Translations under genes and position numbers: made by a program
Origin: Streptomyces sp. SW4
GTDB taxonomy: Bacteria; Actinomycetota; Actinomycetes; Streptomycetales; Streptomycetaceae
Length of the DNA stretch: 64,000 nt
Reading direction: 5' to 3'
NCBI GenBank assembly: GCA_003248315.1
Contig: QKWM01000004.1
Span: 4,399,001-4,463,000 of the forward strand
Part shown: piece by piece, positions 55,424 to 64,000 of the stretch
Position numbering within the stretch: the stretch's first letter is position 1
Layout of the letters: each line of letters opens with the position of its first letter
The notes under the pieces: generated by a model
What the model saw: only the letters and a program-made list of their open reading frames with translations
The model's database searches: none
Told to the model about the DNA's origin: nothing

Positions 55424-56095
55424 CTACTGGGCTCCCGGGCGGACCAGCCCGCTCTCGTACGCGTACACCGCGGCCTGCACCCGGTCGCGCAGCCCCAGCT
55501 TGGTCAGGACGTGCCCGACGTGCGTCTTCACCGTGGTCTCGCTGACGAACAGGTCCGCGGCGATCTCCGCGTTCGACAGTCCCCGCGCCACCAGCTTCAG
55601 CACCTCCACCTCACGGTCCGTCAGCGTGTGCAGGGTGTCCGGGACCGGCTCCTCGCCGGACGGCAGATGCGTGGCGTACTTGTCGAGCAGCCGCCGGGTG
55701 ATGCTCGGCGCGAGCATCGCCTCACCCGCCGCCACCACCCGGATGGCCTGCACCAGCTCGCCCGCCGGAGCGTCCTTCAGCAGGAAGCCGCTGGCCCCCG
55801 CCTTCAGCGCCTCGACCACGTACTCGTCGAGGTCGAACGTCGTCAGCACCAGCACCTTGGCCGGGCCGTCCCGCTCGGGTCCGGTGATCTGCCGGGTCGC
55901 CTCCACCCCGTCCATCCGGGGCATGCGGATGTCCATCAGCACCACGTCGGGCTGCAGAGCCCGTACCTGGTCCAGGGCCTGGAGGCCGTCACCGGCCTCG
56001 CCGACGACCGCGATGTCCTGCTCCGCCTCCAGGATCATCCGGAAGCCCGTACGCAGCAGCGGCTGGTCGTCGACCAGTAGGACGCGGATGGCCAC
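55424..56095 (-). CDS. NarL/LuxR-type response regulator without adjacent kinase
   Basis: A 223-residue two-component regulator, intact in frame. Receiver domain: RVLLVDDQPLLRTGFRMILE (acidic pair), VVLMDIRMPRMDGVEATR (phospho-acceptor Asp at about 55), VLVLTTFD (Thr) and GFLLKDAP (Lys). C-terminal LuxR HTH: LTDREVEVLKLVARGLSNAEIAADLFVSETTVKTHVGHVLTKLGL. No histidine kinase gene flanks it; it follows the RecB-type nuclease gene by 14 bp, so the two are likely co-transcribed. Cognate kinase unknown. Confidence 0.93.
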   Translation of the reverse strand: MAIRVLLVDDQPLLRTGFRMILEAEQDIAVVGEAGDGLQALDQVRALQPDVVLMDIRMPRMDGVEATRQITGPERDGPAKVLVLTTFDLDEYVVEALKAGASGFLLKDAPAGELVQAIRVVAAGEAMLAPSITRRLLDKYATHLPSGEEPVPDTLHTLTDREVEVLKLVARGLSNAEIAADLFVSETTVKTHVGHVLTKLGLRDRVQAAVYAYESGLVRPGAQ

Positions 56096-56109
56096 GTAAG
56101 TCTCCTTCG

Positions 56110-57053
56110 CTAGTCCGGCCCCATTCTGCCCTGCGGGACGGCACCGGGCTCAGGCGCCCTCACCGGCAGCGGATACGGCGGGGGAGTGCCCCCGAACTCC
56201 GGGCAGTGCGCCTGGTGGTCGCACCAGCCGCACAGCTTGGTCGGACGCGGCCGCCAGTCACCCGTCTCGGTCGCCCGCCGGATGGCGTCCCACAGCGCCA
56301 GCAGCTTGCGCTCCACCCGCTCCAGGTCGGCCGGCACCGGGTCGTACGTCAGCACGTCACCGCTGCCGAGGTAGACCAGCTGGAGCCGCCGGGGACCACC
56401 CCTTTCAGCCGCCACACCACCAGCGCGTAGAACTTCATCTGGAACAGCGCGCCCTCGGCGTACTCCGGCCGGGGTGCCTTGCCCGTCTTGTAGTCGACGA
56501 TCCGCACCTCGCCCGTCGGCGCCACGTCGACCCGGTCGATGATGCCGCGCAGCCGCAGCCCCGACTCCAGCTCGGCCTCGACGAACAGCTCCCGCTCGGC
56601 CGGCTCCAGCCGGCTCGGGTCCTCCAGCGTGAACCAGCGCTCGACCAGCTGCTCCGCCTCGGCCAGCCAGCGCGCCAGCCGCTCACCGTCCGGGTCGTCG
56701 GCGAACAGCTCCGCGATCTCGGGCCGGGACTCGCGCAGCCGCTCCCACTGGCCGGGGATGAGCGCCTTGGCACCCGGCGCCGTGCGCTGGGCCGCCGGGG
56801 CGTCGAAGAGCCGCTCCAGCACCGCGTGCACCAGCGTGCCCCGGGTCGCCGCCTCGCTCGGCTTCTCGGGCAACCGGTCGATCACCCGGAACCGGTACAG
56901 CAACGGGCACTGCATGAAGTCGGAGGCGCGGGACGGCGAGAGCGACGCCGGCGGTATGGCGGTGACCGGGGCGGGCGCGGCGGCCGTCTCCGGCGCGCCC
57001 GCCGCCTTCTCGTCCACCGCCGTCGCCGCGACACCCTCGAAGCTCGTCTCCAT
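56110..57053 (-). CDS. RecB-type PD-(D/E)XK nuclease with four-cysteine Fe-S motif; one frame break
   Basis: About 314 residues. PD-(D/E)XK nuclease core: LSPSRASDFMQCPLLYRFRVIDRLPEKPSEAATRGTLVHAVLERLF (with catalytic His), then GIIDRVDVAPTGEVRIVDYKTGKAPRPEY (catalytic D and D-x-K). An AddB/Dna2-like cluster is suggested by the first Cys (MQCPLLY) and the late trio CGWCDHQAHC (C-x2-C-x5-C). The frame changes near 56400 after VWRLKG. ATG 57053 (METSFEGVAA). It is likely a stand-alone DNA nuclease or repair factor (PDDEXK_1, Cas4-like architecture), though no CRISPR genes are near. Co-directional with the response regulator behind it. Confidence 0.88.
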
Positions 57054-57226
57054 GACGACAGACCTTACGGCCCGCCACCGACAGCGACCCAGCCCGTGTG
57101 CGTGACCCCTGTGACGGAGGGGAACCGAATGGGTGCCGGGGCGGAACGGGCGGCGACGGCCGCATACCATCGACTCGGGACCCTTCCGGCCGGCAGGCGG
57201 AAGACGCATCGAACGAGGGGACAGGC

Positions 57227-59008
57227 GTGGACGTGAGCGGCGGGAGCGGGCAGCCGCGGTCCGGCAGCGACGAGCCGGCCGAGCACCACGCGGGGCCGGC
57301 GGCCCCGGCCGCCGACAGCGCGCGCCCCGGCCCGGCCCCCGACGACCACACCACCCACGCCGCCCCGGGCGCCGGCCCCGAGCCCGCCGCCCCTCTTCCC
57401 GGCGAACCCGTACCGGGCTCCCGCACCGGCGACGCCGACGCCGACGCCGACGCCGACAGGCAACCCCGGCCGGACAGCGGCGCCGACGGCGACGAGGCCC
57501 CGGACCCGGCAGCGGCGGCGACGCAGACGAGGCCCCCCGGCCCGGCAGCGGCGGCGACGCAGACGAGGCCCCCGACCCGGCAGCGGCGGCGACGAAGAGG
57601 CCCCCCGGTCCGGGAACCGGGGCCCGGAGCCCGCGGACGGTGAGGGCGCCGGCCCGGAGCCGGCGGACGGTGAGGGCGCCGGCCCGGACCTCGCGCCCGC
57701 CCGTACCGACGGCGAGCCGTCCCGCGTGTCCGTGGAGAAGTCCCCCTTCGCGACCCCGGCGGCACGGGAACCGGCGGTGCCGCCCCGTCCGCACCCTCCG
57801 GTGAGCCCCGCGCGGAGGCCGGTGCCGCGCCCGGGCGGCCGCCGCAGCGGCCCCCGGAGCCCGGCGGCGGCCTGCTCATGGGCCGCCTCTTCGGCGTGCC
57901 GGTGTACGTCGCGCCGAGCTGGTTCCTCGTCGCCGCCCTGATCACCTGGGTGTTCGGCGGCCAGCTCGACCGCGTCCTGCCCGAACTCGGCGCCGCCCGC
58001 TACCTGGTCTCCCTCTTCTTCGCCGTCGCCTTCTACGCCTCCGTGCTGGTGCACGAGCTGGCGCACACCGTCGCCGCGCTCCGCTTCAAGCTTCCGGTGC
58101 GCCGCATCCAGCTCCAGTTCTTCGGGGGCGTCTCCGAGATCGAGAAGGAGGCCGAGACCCCCGGCAGGGAGTTCGTGCTGGCCTTCGTCGGCCCCCTGCT
58201 CTCCCTCGTCCTCGGCGGCGTCTTCTACCTCGCCCTGCAACCGGTCGAGCCCGGCACCGTCCCCGGCGTCCTGCTGGCCGGCCTGATGATCTCCAACCTC
58301 ATCGTCGCCGCCTTCAACCTGCTGCCCGGCCTGCCCCTGGACGGAGGCCGGATGCTCCGCGCCGTCGTCTGGAAGCTCACCGGCAAGCCGATGAGCGGCA
58401 CCATCGCCGCCGCCTGGGTCGGCCGCGCCCTCGCCGTCTCGGTGCTGATCGGCCTGCCGCTGCTCACCCAGTCCGGCGCGCTCGGCGCCGACGCCGTCGA
58501 CAACGTCGGCATGGACACCGTCATGGACGCCCTGCTGGCCGCGATCCTCGCCGCGATCATCTGGACCGGCGCCGGGAACAGCCTGCGCATGGCCCGTCTG
58601 CGCGAGCACCTCCCGGAGCTGCGCGCCCGCAACCTCACCCGGCGTGCCGTCCCCGTCGCGGCCGACACCCCGCTCTCCGAGGCCCTGCGCCGCGCCAACG
58701 CCGCCGGAGCCCGCGCCCTGGTCGTCGTCGACGGCCACGGCACCCCGGTCTCCCTGGTCCGCGAGGCCGCCATCGTGGGCGTACCCGAGCACCGCCGCCC
58801 CTGGGTGGCGGTCAGCGGCCTCGCCCAGGAGCTGACCGACGGGATGCGCGTCTCCGCCGAGCTGTCCGGGGAGGAGCTGCTGGACGCCCTGCGGGCGACG
58901 CCGGCCACCGAGTACCTGGTGGTCGAGGACACCGGCGAGATCTACGGCGTGCTGTCCGCGGCGGACGTGGAGCGCGCCTTCGTCAAGGCGATGGCACGGC
59001 CCAGCTGA
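57227..59008 (+). CDS. Site-2-type M50 metalloprotease with CBS domains and a repetitive N-terminal extension; several frame breaks in the repeats
   Basis: An intramembrane zinc protease (Rip/S2P class, group III). Core from about 57875: MGRLFGVPVYVAPSWFLVAALI; YASVLVHELAHTVAALRFK with the HExxH motif; QFFGGVSEIEKEAETPGREF; FNLLPGLPLDGGRMLRA with the third zinc ligand Asp (NLLPGLPLDG). Two CBS domains follow (VPVAADTPLSEALRRANAAGARALVVV; GEIYGVLSAADVERAF). GTG 57227 starts a hydrophilic extension of about 215 residues, with DADADADAD and 12-residue repeats (EAPDPGSGGDAD-like), that changes frame at least twice within the repeat tract and returns to the core frame. Divergent from the nuclease gene. 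Confidence 0.85.
57494..57596 (+). repeat. 36-bp minisatellite in the site-2 protease N-terminal extension
   Basis: Three copies start with GAGGCC at 57494, 57529 and 57565. The middle copy is 36 bp (12 codons, EAPDPGSGGDAD-like), the first 35 bp (one base short in its C-run) and the last partial. This shows that the frame change here is a lost base within a repeat. Confidence 0.8.
57626..57685 (+). repeat. 30-bp direct repeat, two copies, in the same extension
   Basis: GGAGCCCGCGGACGGTGAGG and ten more bases recur at 57656 with one change. It encodes the units EPADGEGAGP. Confidence 0.8.
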
Positions 59009-59084
59009 ACACCCCGAGGGGCGCGGGGCGGTGCCCGGCACCACGCCGGTCGGGGCCCCGGCGGGGAACCGGTAGGCTGGTCAC

Positions 59085-59986
59085 ATGTCCGAACCGACCG
59101 GTGCCGCCCGCAGGCGCGGGCCCTTCAAGGTCGGGGACCAGGTTCAGCTGACCGACCCCAAGGGCCGCCACTACACGTTCACGCTCGAGGCCGGGAAGAA
59201 CTTCCACACCCACAAGGGTTCCTTCCCCACGACGAACTGATCGGCGCTCCCGAGGGCAGCGTTGTCCGCACCACCGGGAACGTCGCCTACCTCGCGCTGC
59301 GCCCCCTGCTCCCCGACTACGTCCTGTCCATGCCCCGCGGGGCGGCCGTCGTCTACCCGAAGGACGCGGGGCAGATCCTCGCCTTCGCCGACATCTTCCC
59401 CGGCGCGCGCGTCGTGGAGGCCGGCGTGGGCTCCGGCTCGCTCAGCAGCTTCCTGCTGCGCGCCATCGGCGACCAGGGCATGCTGCACTCCTACGAGCGC
59501 CGCGCCGACTTCGCCGAGATCGCCCAGGCCAACGTCGAGCGCTACTTCGGCGGCCCGCACCCCGCCTGGCAGCTCACCGTCGGCGACCTCCAGGACAACC
59601 TGTCCGACACCGACGTCGACCGCGTCATCCTCGACATGCTCGCCCCCTGGGAGTGCCTGGAGGCCGTCTCCAAGGCGCTGGTCCCCGGCGGCATCCTGTG
59701 CTGCTACGTCGCGACCACCACCCAGCTCGCCCGGACCGTCGAGTCCATCCGCGAGATCGGCTGCTTCAACGAGCCGACCTCCTGGGAGACGATGATCCGC
59801 AACTGGCACATCGAGGGCCTGGCCGTCCGGCCGGACCACCGGATGATCGGACACACCGGCTTCCTGCTGACCGCCCGTCGGCTGGCCGACGGCGTCGAGC
59901 CGCCCATGCGCCGCCGCCGCCCCGCCAAGGGCGCCTACGGCGAGGACTACGCCGGCCCCAACGCCGACGGAGGCGCCGGCCGCTGA
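59085..59986 (+). CDS. trmI: tRNA (adenine-58-N1)-methyltransferase TrmI; one frame break
   Basis: Methylates A58 in the T-loop of tRNA with SAM. About 300 residues. The N-terminal small domain (GPFKVGDQVQLTDPKGRHYTFTLEAGKNFHTHKG) is followed by the break near 59227 (lost base in H-D), then DELIGAPEGSVVRTT, VLSMPRGAAVVYPKDAGQILAFADIFPGARVVEAGVGSGSLSSFLLRAIGD (SAM motif), LHSYERRADFAEIAQANVERYF, DRVILDMLAPWECLEAV, and GGILCCYVATTTQLARTVE. Matches Rv2118c-type TrmI. Start ATG 59085. Upstream of the proteasome genes, as in M. tuberculosis. Confidence 0.95.
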
Positions 59987-60016
59987 GACGGCCCGTCACC
60001 ACACACAACGCACAGA

Positions 60017-60062
60017 CGCCGTGGTGGAGTTCCCGGGACCGTCCGGGAAGTCCGCCACGGCG
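60017..60062 (+). terminator. Hairpin after trmI
   Basis: An 18-20 bp stem with two single mismatches (CGCCGTGG-x-GGA-x-TTCCCGG with its complement) and a GACCGT loop lies 31 bases past trmI. Confidence 0.75.
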
Positions 60063-60196
60063 TCCTCACGTTGGACCGCGCGCCCCCGGCGCCCCGTGAG
60101 CCGGTCCCGGTACCCACCCCGCCGTTCCCTCGCACTGTGACGTGTGGCACGATGCTGGCCACCCCACCGGCACAGCCCTCACAGGAGACACTCCTC

Positions 60197-60772
60197 GTGC
60201 AGCACCCCGCCGTTCCGGACCTCGCGCACACGCACACCCGCCCGATCCACTGGCTCGCCACCGCCACGGCCGTCGCCGCCGTGGTCGCCCTGTCCTCCGT
60301 GGTGCAGCCCGACGCCGCCACCGCCGCCCAGCCGGCCGGGCCCGGCACGAAGACCGCCACGGCACCCGTCGCACCTCCCGACCCGGCCACCGTCGACTTC
60401 GGCCTGGAGTGCGGCCCGGTGGAAGCGGTCGTGGCCAGGAAGGCCTCCGGCGACCTGGACGGCGACGGACGCCCCGAGACCGTCGCCGCGGTGCACTGCG
60501 ACGCCCCCATGGGCACCCCGCCGGACGGCGTCTACGTCCTGACCCCGGGCGGCGACGGCAGGCCCCGCGTCGTGGCGACCCTGGTCGACCCTGCCGACCG
60601 CCGGACGGTCACCGCCCTCGCGGTGCGCGACGGCGCGGTCCTCGCCACCCTCCTCGGCTACTCCTCGTCCGACGTGCCCAGTTGCTGCCCCGACGTCAAG
60701 GACGACGCGAAGTGGCGGTGGAAGGACGGCGCGTTCGTCCGGTCCACGCCCTCGCGGGCCCACGCCGTCTGA
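60197..60772 (+). CDS. Exported protein of unknown function with a Ca-binding-like DxDGDG loop
   Basis: 191 residues from GTG 60197, preceded by AGGAGA at good spacing. Signal region: PIHWLATATAVAAVVALSSVV then DAATAAQ (signal-peptidase site near residue 45). The mature part has FGLECGPVEAVVARKASGDLDGDGRPETVAAVHCDAPMG, where DLDGDGRPE resembles the Ca-binding repeat of FG-GAP/VCBS or dockerin-type loops. Four Cys (ECGP, HCDA, SCCPD) suggest disulfides outside the cell. No family recognised. Confidence 0.7.
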   Translation: MQHPAVPDLAHTHTRPIHWLATATAVAAVVALSSVVQPDAATAAQPAGPGTKTATAPVAPPDPATVDFGLECGPVEAVVARKASGDLDGDGRPETVAAVHCDAPMGTPPDGVYVLTPGGDGRPRVVATLVDPADRRTVTALAVRDGAVLATLLGYSSSDVPSCCPDVKDDAKWRWKDGAFVRSTPSRAHAV

Positions 60773-60969
60773 CGGACCCCCGCCCCGTCCGCACGGGAAC
60801 TCCGCCCGGGAACGCCCCGGCGACGACCCGGGACGCCCGCTCGGGACGGCTCGGGAGCGGCTCGAGCACGACTCGGAAGGCACTCGCGGCCACCGGGCGG
60901 GGGCCGTTGCCGGACGCTGTGAGAAACCAGACACCGGTCACGGAGCGTACGCGATCGGACGGAATCCGG

Positions 60970-61275
60970 TCACTCTGCGTCCGGACCGTACACCTCGACC
61001 CTGTCCGAAATCCGACGTACGTGGATGCACTCGCCCGGACACTCCTTCGCCGAGTCGACGACGTCCGTGAGAAGCGGCAAGGGCACGGGCGTTGCCGCCC
61101 CCTTGTCCTGCAGAAGCTCCTCGTCGGCGCCCTTCACATAGGCCAGACCGTCGATGTCCAGCTCGAACACCTCCGGGGCGTACTGGGCGCAGATGCCGTC
61201 GCCGGTACACAGGTCCTGGTCGATCCAGACCTCGAGTGCCTCTCCGTCGACTCCGGCCTCCTGCTGCACGGTCAC
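60970..61275 (-). CDS. Small ferredoxin beside the proteasome ATPase gene
   Basis: A 101-residue electron carrier, intact in frame. WIDQDLCTGDGICAQYAPEVFELDIDGLAYVKG has the N-terminal Cys pair of a [3Fe-4S]/[4Fe-4S] ferredoxin (C-x5-C rather than C-x2-C-x2-C), and AKECPGECIHVRR supplies the later CP motif. Such 3Fe-4S ferredoxins commonly serve cytochrome P450s, but no P450 is nearby. GTG 61275 is the start. It lies divergent from arc across a 245-bp gap, an arrangement I recall from other streptomycetes. Confidence 0.88.
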   Translation of the reverse strand: MTVQQEAGVDGEALEVWIDQDLCTGDGICAQYAPEVFELDIDGLAYVKGADEELLQDKGAATPVPLPLLTDVVDSAKECPGECIHVRRISDRVEVYGPDAE

Positions 61276-61520
61276 CTCTCCTGCCGTCTGACGCGTCGAG
61301 CCGTTCGGGAATCCGGCCAGCTCTGACGGGTGTTGAACGCTTCGACCCTACCTCCGCCTGGGTTCCAACCACGTTCCGTGGGTATTCCCCTGGCGTGAGG
61401 GAGAGCGCAAGGGTGAAGATCGGACACACCCCGACCGTCTTTGTGATCTAGGGGTTTCAATCGACACCCGCCCAGGTAGGGTCTGGAAGCGTCCAGCTCC
61501 CCTTGGAGGAGGTGAGGACC

Positions 61521-63286
61521 GTGGCAGCCCACGACGACGACATGAACCGCGGCATCCGCCCGGGACGCGGGTCCGACGACCCGACCGGGCAGATCGCCTA
61601 CCTTGAGCAGGAGATCGCCGTCCTGCGACGCAAGCTCGCCGACTCTCCGCGGCACACGAGAATTCTCGAAGAGCGGATCGTCGAGCTGCAGACCAACCTG
61701 GCCGGCGTGTCCGCCCAGAACGAACGACTCGCCAACACGCTCCGCGAGGCCCGCGACCAGATCGTGGCCCTCAAGGAGGAGGTCGACCGGCTCGCACAGC
61801 CGCCGGCCGGCTTCGGCGTCTTCCTGCAGGCGAACGAGGACGGTACCGCCGACATCTTCACCGGCGGCCGCAAGCTCCGGGTCAACGTGAGCCCGAGCGT
61901 CGAGCTCGACGAGCTGCGGCGCGGCCAGGAAGTGATGCTCAACGAAGCGCTCAACGTCGTCGACGCGATGGAGTTCGAGCGCGTCGGCGACATCGTCACC
62001 CTCAAGGAGATCCTCGAGGACGGCGAGCGCGCCCTGGTGCTCGGGCACACCGACGAGGAGCGGGTGGTGCGGCTCGCCGAGCCGCTGCTGGACGTCACCA
62101 TCCGCGCCGGCGACGCGCTCCTGCTCGAGCCCCGCTCCGGGTACGTCTACGAGGTCATCCCCAAGAGCGAGGTCGAGGAGCTCGTCCTCGAAGAGGTCCC
62201 CGACATCGGCTACGAGCAGATCGGCGGCCTCGGCAACCAGATCGAGATGATCCGCGACGCGGTCGAGCTCCCCTACCTCTACCCGGACCTGTTCAAGGAG
62301 CACGAGCTGCGTCCGCCCAAGGGCGTCCTGCTCTACGGGCCGCCCGGATGCGGAAAGACGCTGATCGCCAAGGCGGTGGCCAACTCGCTGGCCAAGAAGG
62401 TCGCCGAGGTCACCGGCCAGGCCGCCGGCAAGAGCTTCTTCCTCAACATCAAGGGTCCCGAGCTGCTCAACAAGTACGTCGGCGAGACCGAGCGGCAGAT
62501 CCGCCTGGTCTTCCAGCGGGCCCGTGAGAAGGCCAGCGAGGGCACGCCCGTCATCGTCTTCTTCGACGAGATGGAGTCCCTCTTCCGCACCCGTGGCTCC
62601 GGTGTCAGCTCGGACGTGGAGAACACCATCGTCCCGCAGCTGCTCGCCGAGATCGACGGCGTGGAAGGCCTGCAGAACGTGGTCGTGATCGGCGCCTCCA
62701 ACCGTGAGGACATGATCGACCCCGCCATCCTGCGGCCGGCCGGCTCGACGTGAAGATCAAGATCGAGCGTCCGGACGCCGAGGCGGCCAAGGACATCTTC
62801 GGCAAGTACCTCACCGAGCGCCTCCCGCTGCACGAGGAAGACCTCAAGGAGCACGGCGGCGACAAGGGCTCCACCGTCCAGGCGATGATCCAGACGGCGG
62901 TGGAACAGATGTACGCCGAATCCGAGGAGAACCGCTTCCTGGAGGTCACCTACGCCAACGGCGACAAGGAAGTCCTCTACTTCAAGGACTTCAATTCCGG
63001 CGCCATGATCGAGAACATCGTGGGCCGCGCCAAGAAAATGGCGATCAAGGACTTCCTCGAAAAGAATCAGAAGGGCCTTCGCGTCTCCCACCTGCTCCAG
63101 GCATGCGTGGACGAGTTCAAGGAGAACGAGGACCTGCCCAACACCACCAACCCGGACGACTGGGCCCGGATCTCCGGAAAGAAGGGCGAGCGGATCGTGT
63201 ACATCCGTACGCTCGTCACCGGAAAGCAGGGCGCGGACACCGGACGCTCCATCGACACGGTGGCGAACACCGGTCAGTACCTGTAA
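61521..63286 (+). CDS. arc: Proteasome-associated AAA ATPase Arc (Mpa homologue); one frame break
   Basis: A hexameric unfoldase that recognises Pup-tagged proteins through its coiled coil and feeds them to the 20S proteasome. About 588 residues. Coiled coil (QIAYLEQEIAVLRRKLADSPRHTRILEERIVELQTNLAG); two OB domains; AAA domain with Walker A GPPGCGKTLIAKAVA, Walker B VIVFFDEMESLF, sensor 1 VVVIGASNREDMIDPA; the arginine-finger region is just after the break near 62740 (RPA, one G missing from RPGRLDVKI). C-terminus TVANTGQYL with the penultimate Tyr that opens the proteasome gate. GTG 61521 follows GGAGGAGG. Confidence 0.97.
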
Positions 63287-63294
63287 AAGGCGGG

Positions 63295-63338
63295 CGGCTG
63301 CGGGTGCCCCTCGGCGGGTACCCGCAGCCGACGTTTTT
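63295..63338 (+). terminator. Intrinsic terminator after arc
   Basis: CGGCTGCGGGT pairs perfectly (11 bp) with ACCCGCAGCCG, followed closely by a run of T (63334-63338), the most canonical Rho-independent terminator in the window. Confidence 0.85.
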
Positions 63339-63520
63339 CAGGGCCACGGTTGGAGCAAGGCAATGACGCAAATGATCTCCCCACCAGCGCAAAGGCGTTC
63401 TAGGCTCTTCCGTACCGCCGAGTCGCGCAGTGCGGGGACGGGCACCGCACACGCAACCGAGCACCGGCGGTATCTGAGCGGCGTCCACGACCGAGGCCGC
63501 CGCCGGGCAAGGAGGGCCGC

Positions 63521-64000
63521 ATGACCGTACGGCGAGTAATGGGCATCGAGACGGAGTACGGGATCTCCGTCCCGGCCACCCCAACGCCAATGCCATGCTC
63601 ACCTCGTCCCAGATCGTCAACGCGTACGCCGCGGCGATGCACCGGGCCCGCCGGGCCCGCTGGGACTTCGAGGAGGAGAACCCGCTGCGGGACGCGCGAG
63701 GCTTCGACCTCGCCCGCGAGGCCGCCGACTCCAGCCAGCTCACCGACGAGGACATCGGCCTGGCCAACGTGATCCTCACCAACGGAGCACGGCTCTACGT
63801 CGACCACGCGCACCCCGAGTACAGCGCGCCCGAGGTCACCAACCCCCTGGACGCCGTCCTGTGGGACAAGGCCGGCGAGCGGATCATGGCCGAGGCGGCC
63901 GAACGGGCGGCCCAGCTCCCCGGGGCCCAGCCGATCCACCTCTACAAGAACAACACCGACAACAAGGGCGCCTCCTACGGCACGCACGAGAACTACCTGA
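63521..64000 (+). CDS. dop: Pup deamidase/depupylase Dop, 3' truncated by the window; one frame break
   Basis: Converts Pup-Gln to Pup-Glu and removes Pup from tagged proteins. Only about the first 160 of 500 residues are present. MTVRRVMGIETEYGISVP carries the MGIETEYG motif (active-site Glu) of the glutamine-synthetase-like fold; after the missing C near 63580 it continues HPNANAMLTSSQIVNAYA, the Dop-specific insertion loop starts (RARRARWDFEEENPLRDARGFD), then NVILTNGARLYVDHAHPEYSAPEV and IHLYKNNTDNKGASYGTHENYL. The order arc-dop is the usual Pup gene order. Confidence 0.95.

Noticed and set aside
335..63990. The many broken genes as a pseudogene-rich region or as programmed frameshifting
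   Set aside because: Breaks are one-base losses in C/G runs, affect essential genes and conserve everything else; no slippery sequences with stimulators recur.

Overview
The window is a stretch of about 72% GC chromosomal DNA from a Streptomyces. The diagnostic genes are the chaplins ChpH and a long LAxTG-anchored chaplin, the glycerol regulon gylR-glpF-glpK-glpD, the mycothiol ligase mshC, and the Pup-proteasome genes arc and dop. From memory, the gene order runs parallel (in reverse) to the S. coelicolor chromosome around SCO1647 to SCO1700. I see no IS element, prophage, CRISPR array, rRNA or biosynthetic gene cluster; this is core chromosome.

A property of the sequence dominates the annotation. 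More than half of the protein genes (about 33 of 62) change reading frame once or more, usually at a short run of C or G, and restoring one base nearly always rebuilds a full-length conserved protein. Housekeeping genes such as metH, arc, dop, glpF, glpK and glpD are affected. I therefore treat these as base-call deletions in the assembly, not pseudogenes, and give each gene its full rebuilt span.

Layout. 1-17 kb: fatty or organic acid metabolism. This includes an MHS-type transporter, regulators of the ArsR, TetR, LysR and SoxR families, two acyl-CoA dehydrogenases, a MaoC hydratase, a beta-keto-acid cleavage enzyme, a NamZ-like muramidase, and an SDR / acyl-CoA ligase / TetR operon. 17-26 kb: a histidine-rich protein, two DUF202 membrane proteins, a Nudix hydrolase, an amino-acid permease, a lipoprotein, the gluconate genes gntP-gntK with a divergent GntR regulator, a YchJ-like protein and tRNA-Leu(GAG). 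26-36 kb: an M20 peptidase, chpH and the chpC-like chaplin, a RecD-like protein with degenerate ATPase motifs coupled to an aldo/keto reductase, an F420-type oxidoreductase and a ferritin-like protein. 36-41 kb: CorA, then phosphatase, DUF3090, SCO1664-like kinase fold and mshC in one direction, and PAC2 converging. 41-47 kb: the gyl regulon. 47-64 kb: metH, a HAD phosphatase, two orphan peptide-binding lipoproteins, a response regulator paired with a RecB-type nuclease, a site-2 protease, the tRNA methyltransferase trmI, a ferredoxin, arc and the start of dop.

The most interesting hypothesis concerns an SDR, an acyl-CoA ligase and a TetR in one operon, plus an APH-type kinase and an ACAD10/11-type dehydrogenase in a second operon 4 kb away. 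The same 18-bp operator-like palindrome lies before both operons, and a weaker copy lies before the MHS transporter at 335. The enzyme set is the one that degrades 4-hydroxy acids through phosphorylated CoA thioesters (the Lva pathway of Pseudomonas, ACAD10/ACAD11 in animals), so this may be a Streptomyces version under one regulator.
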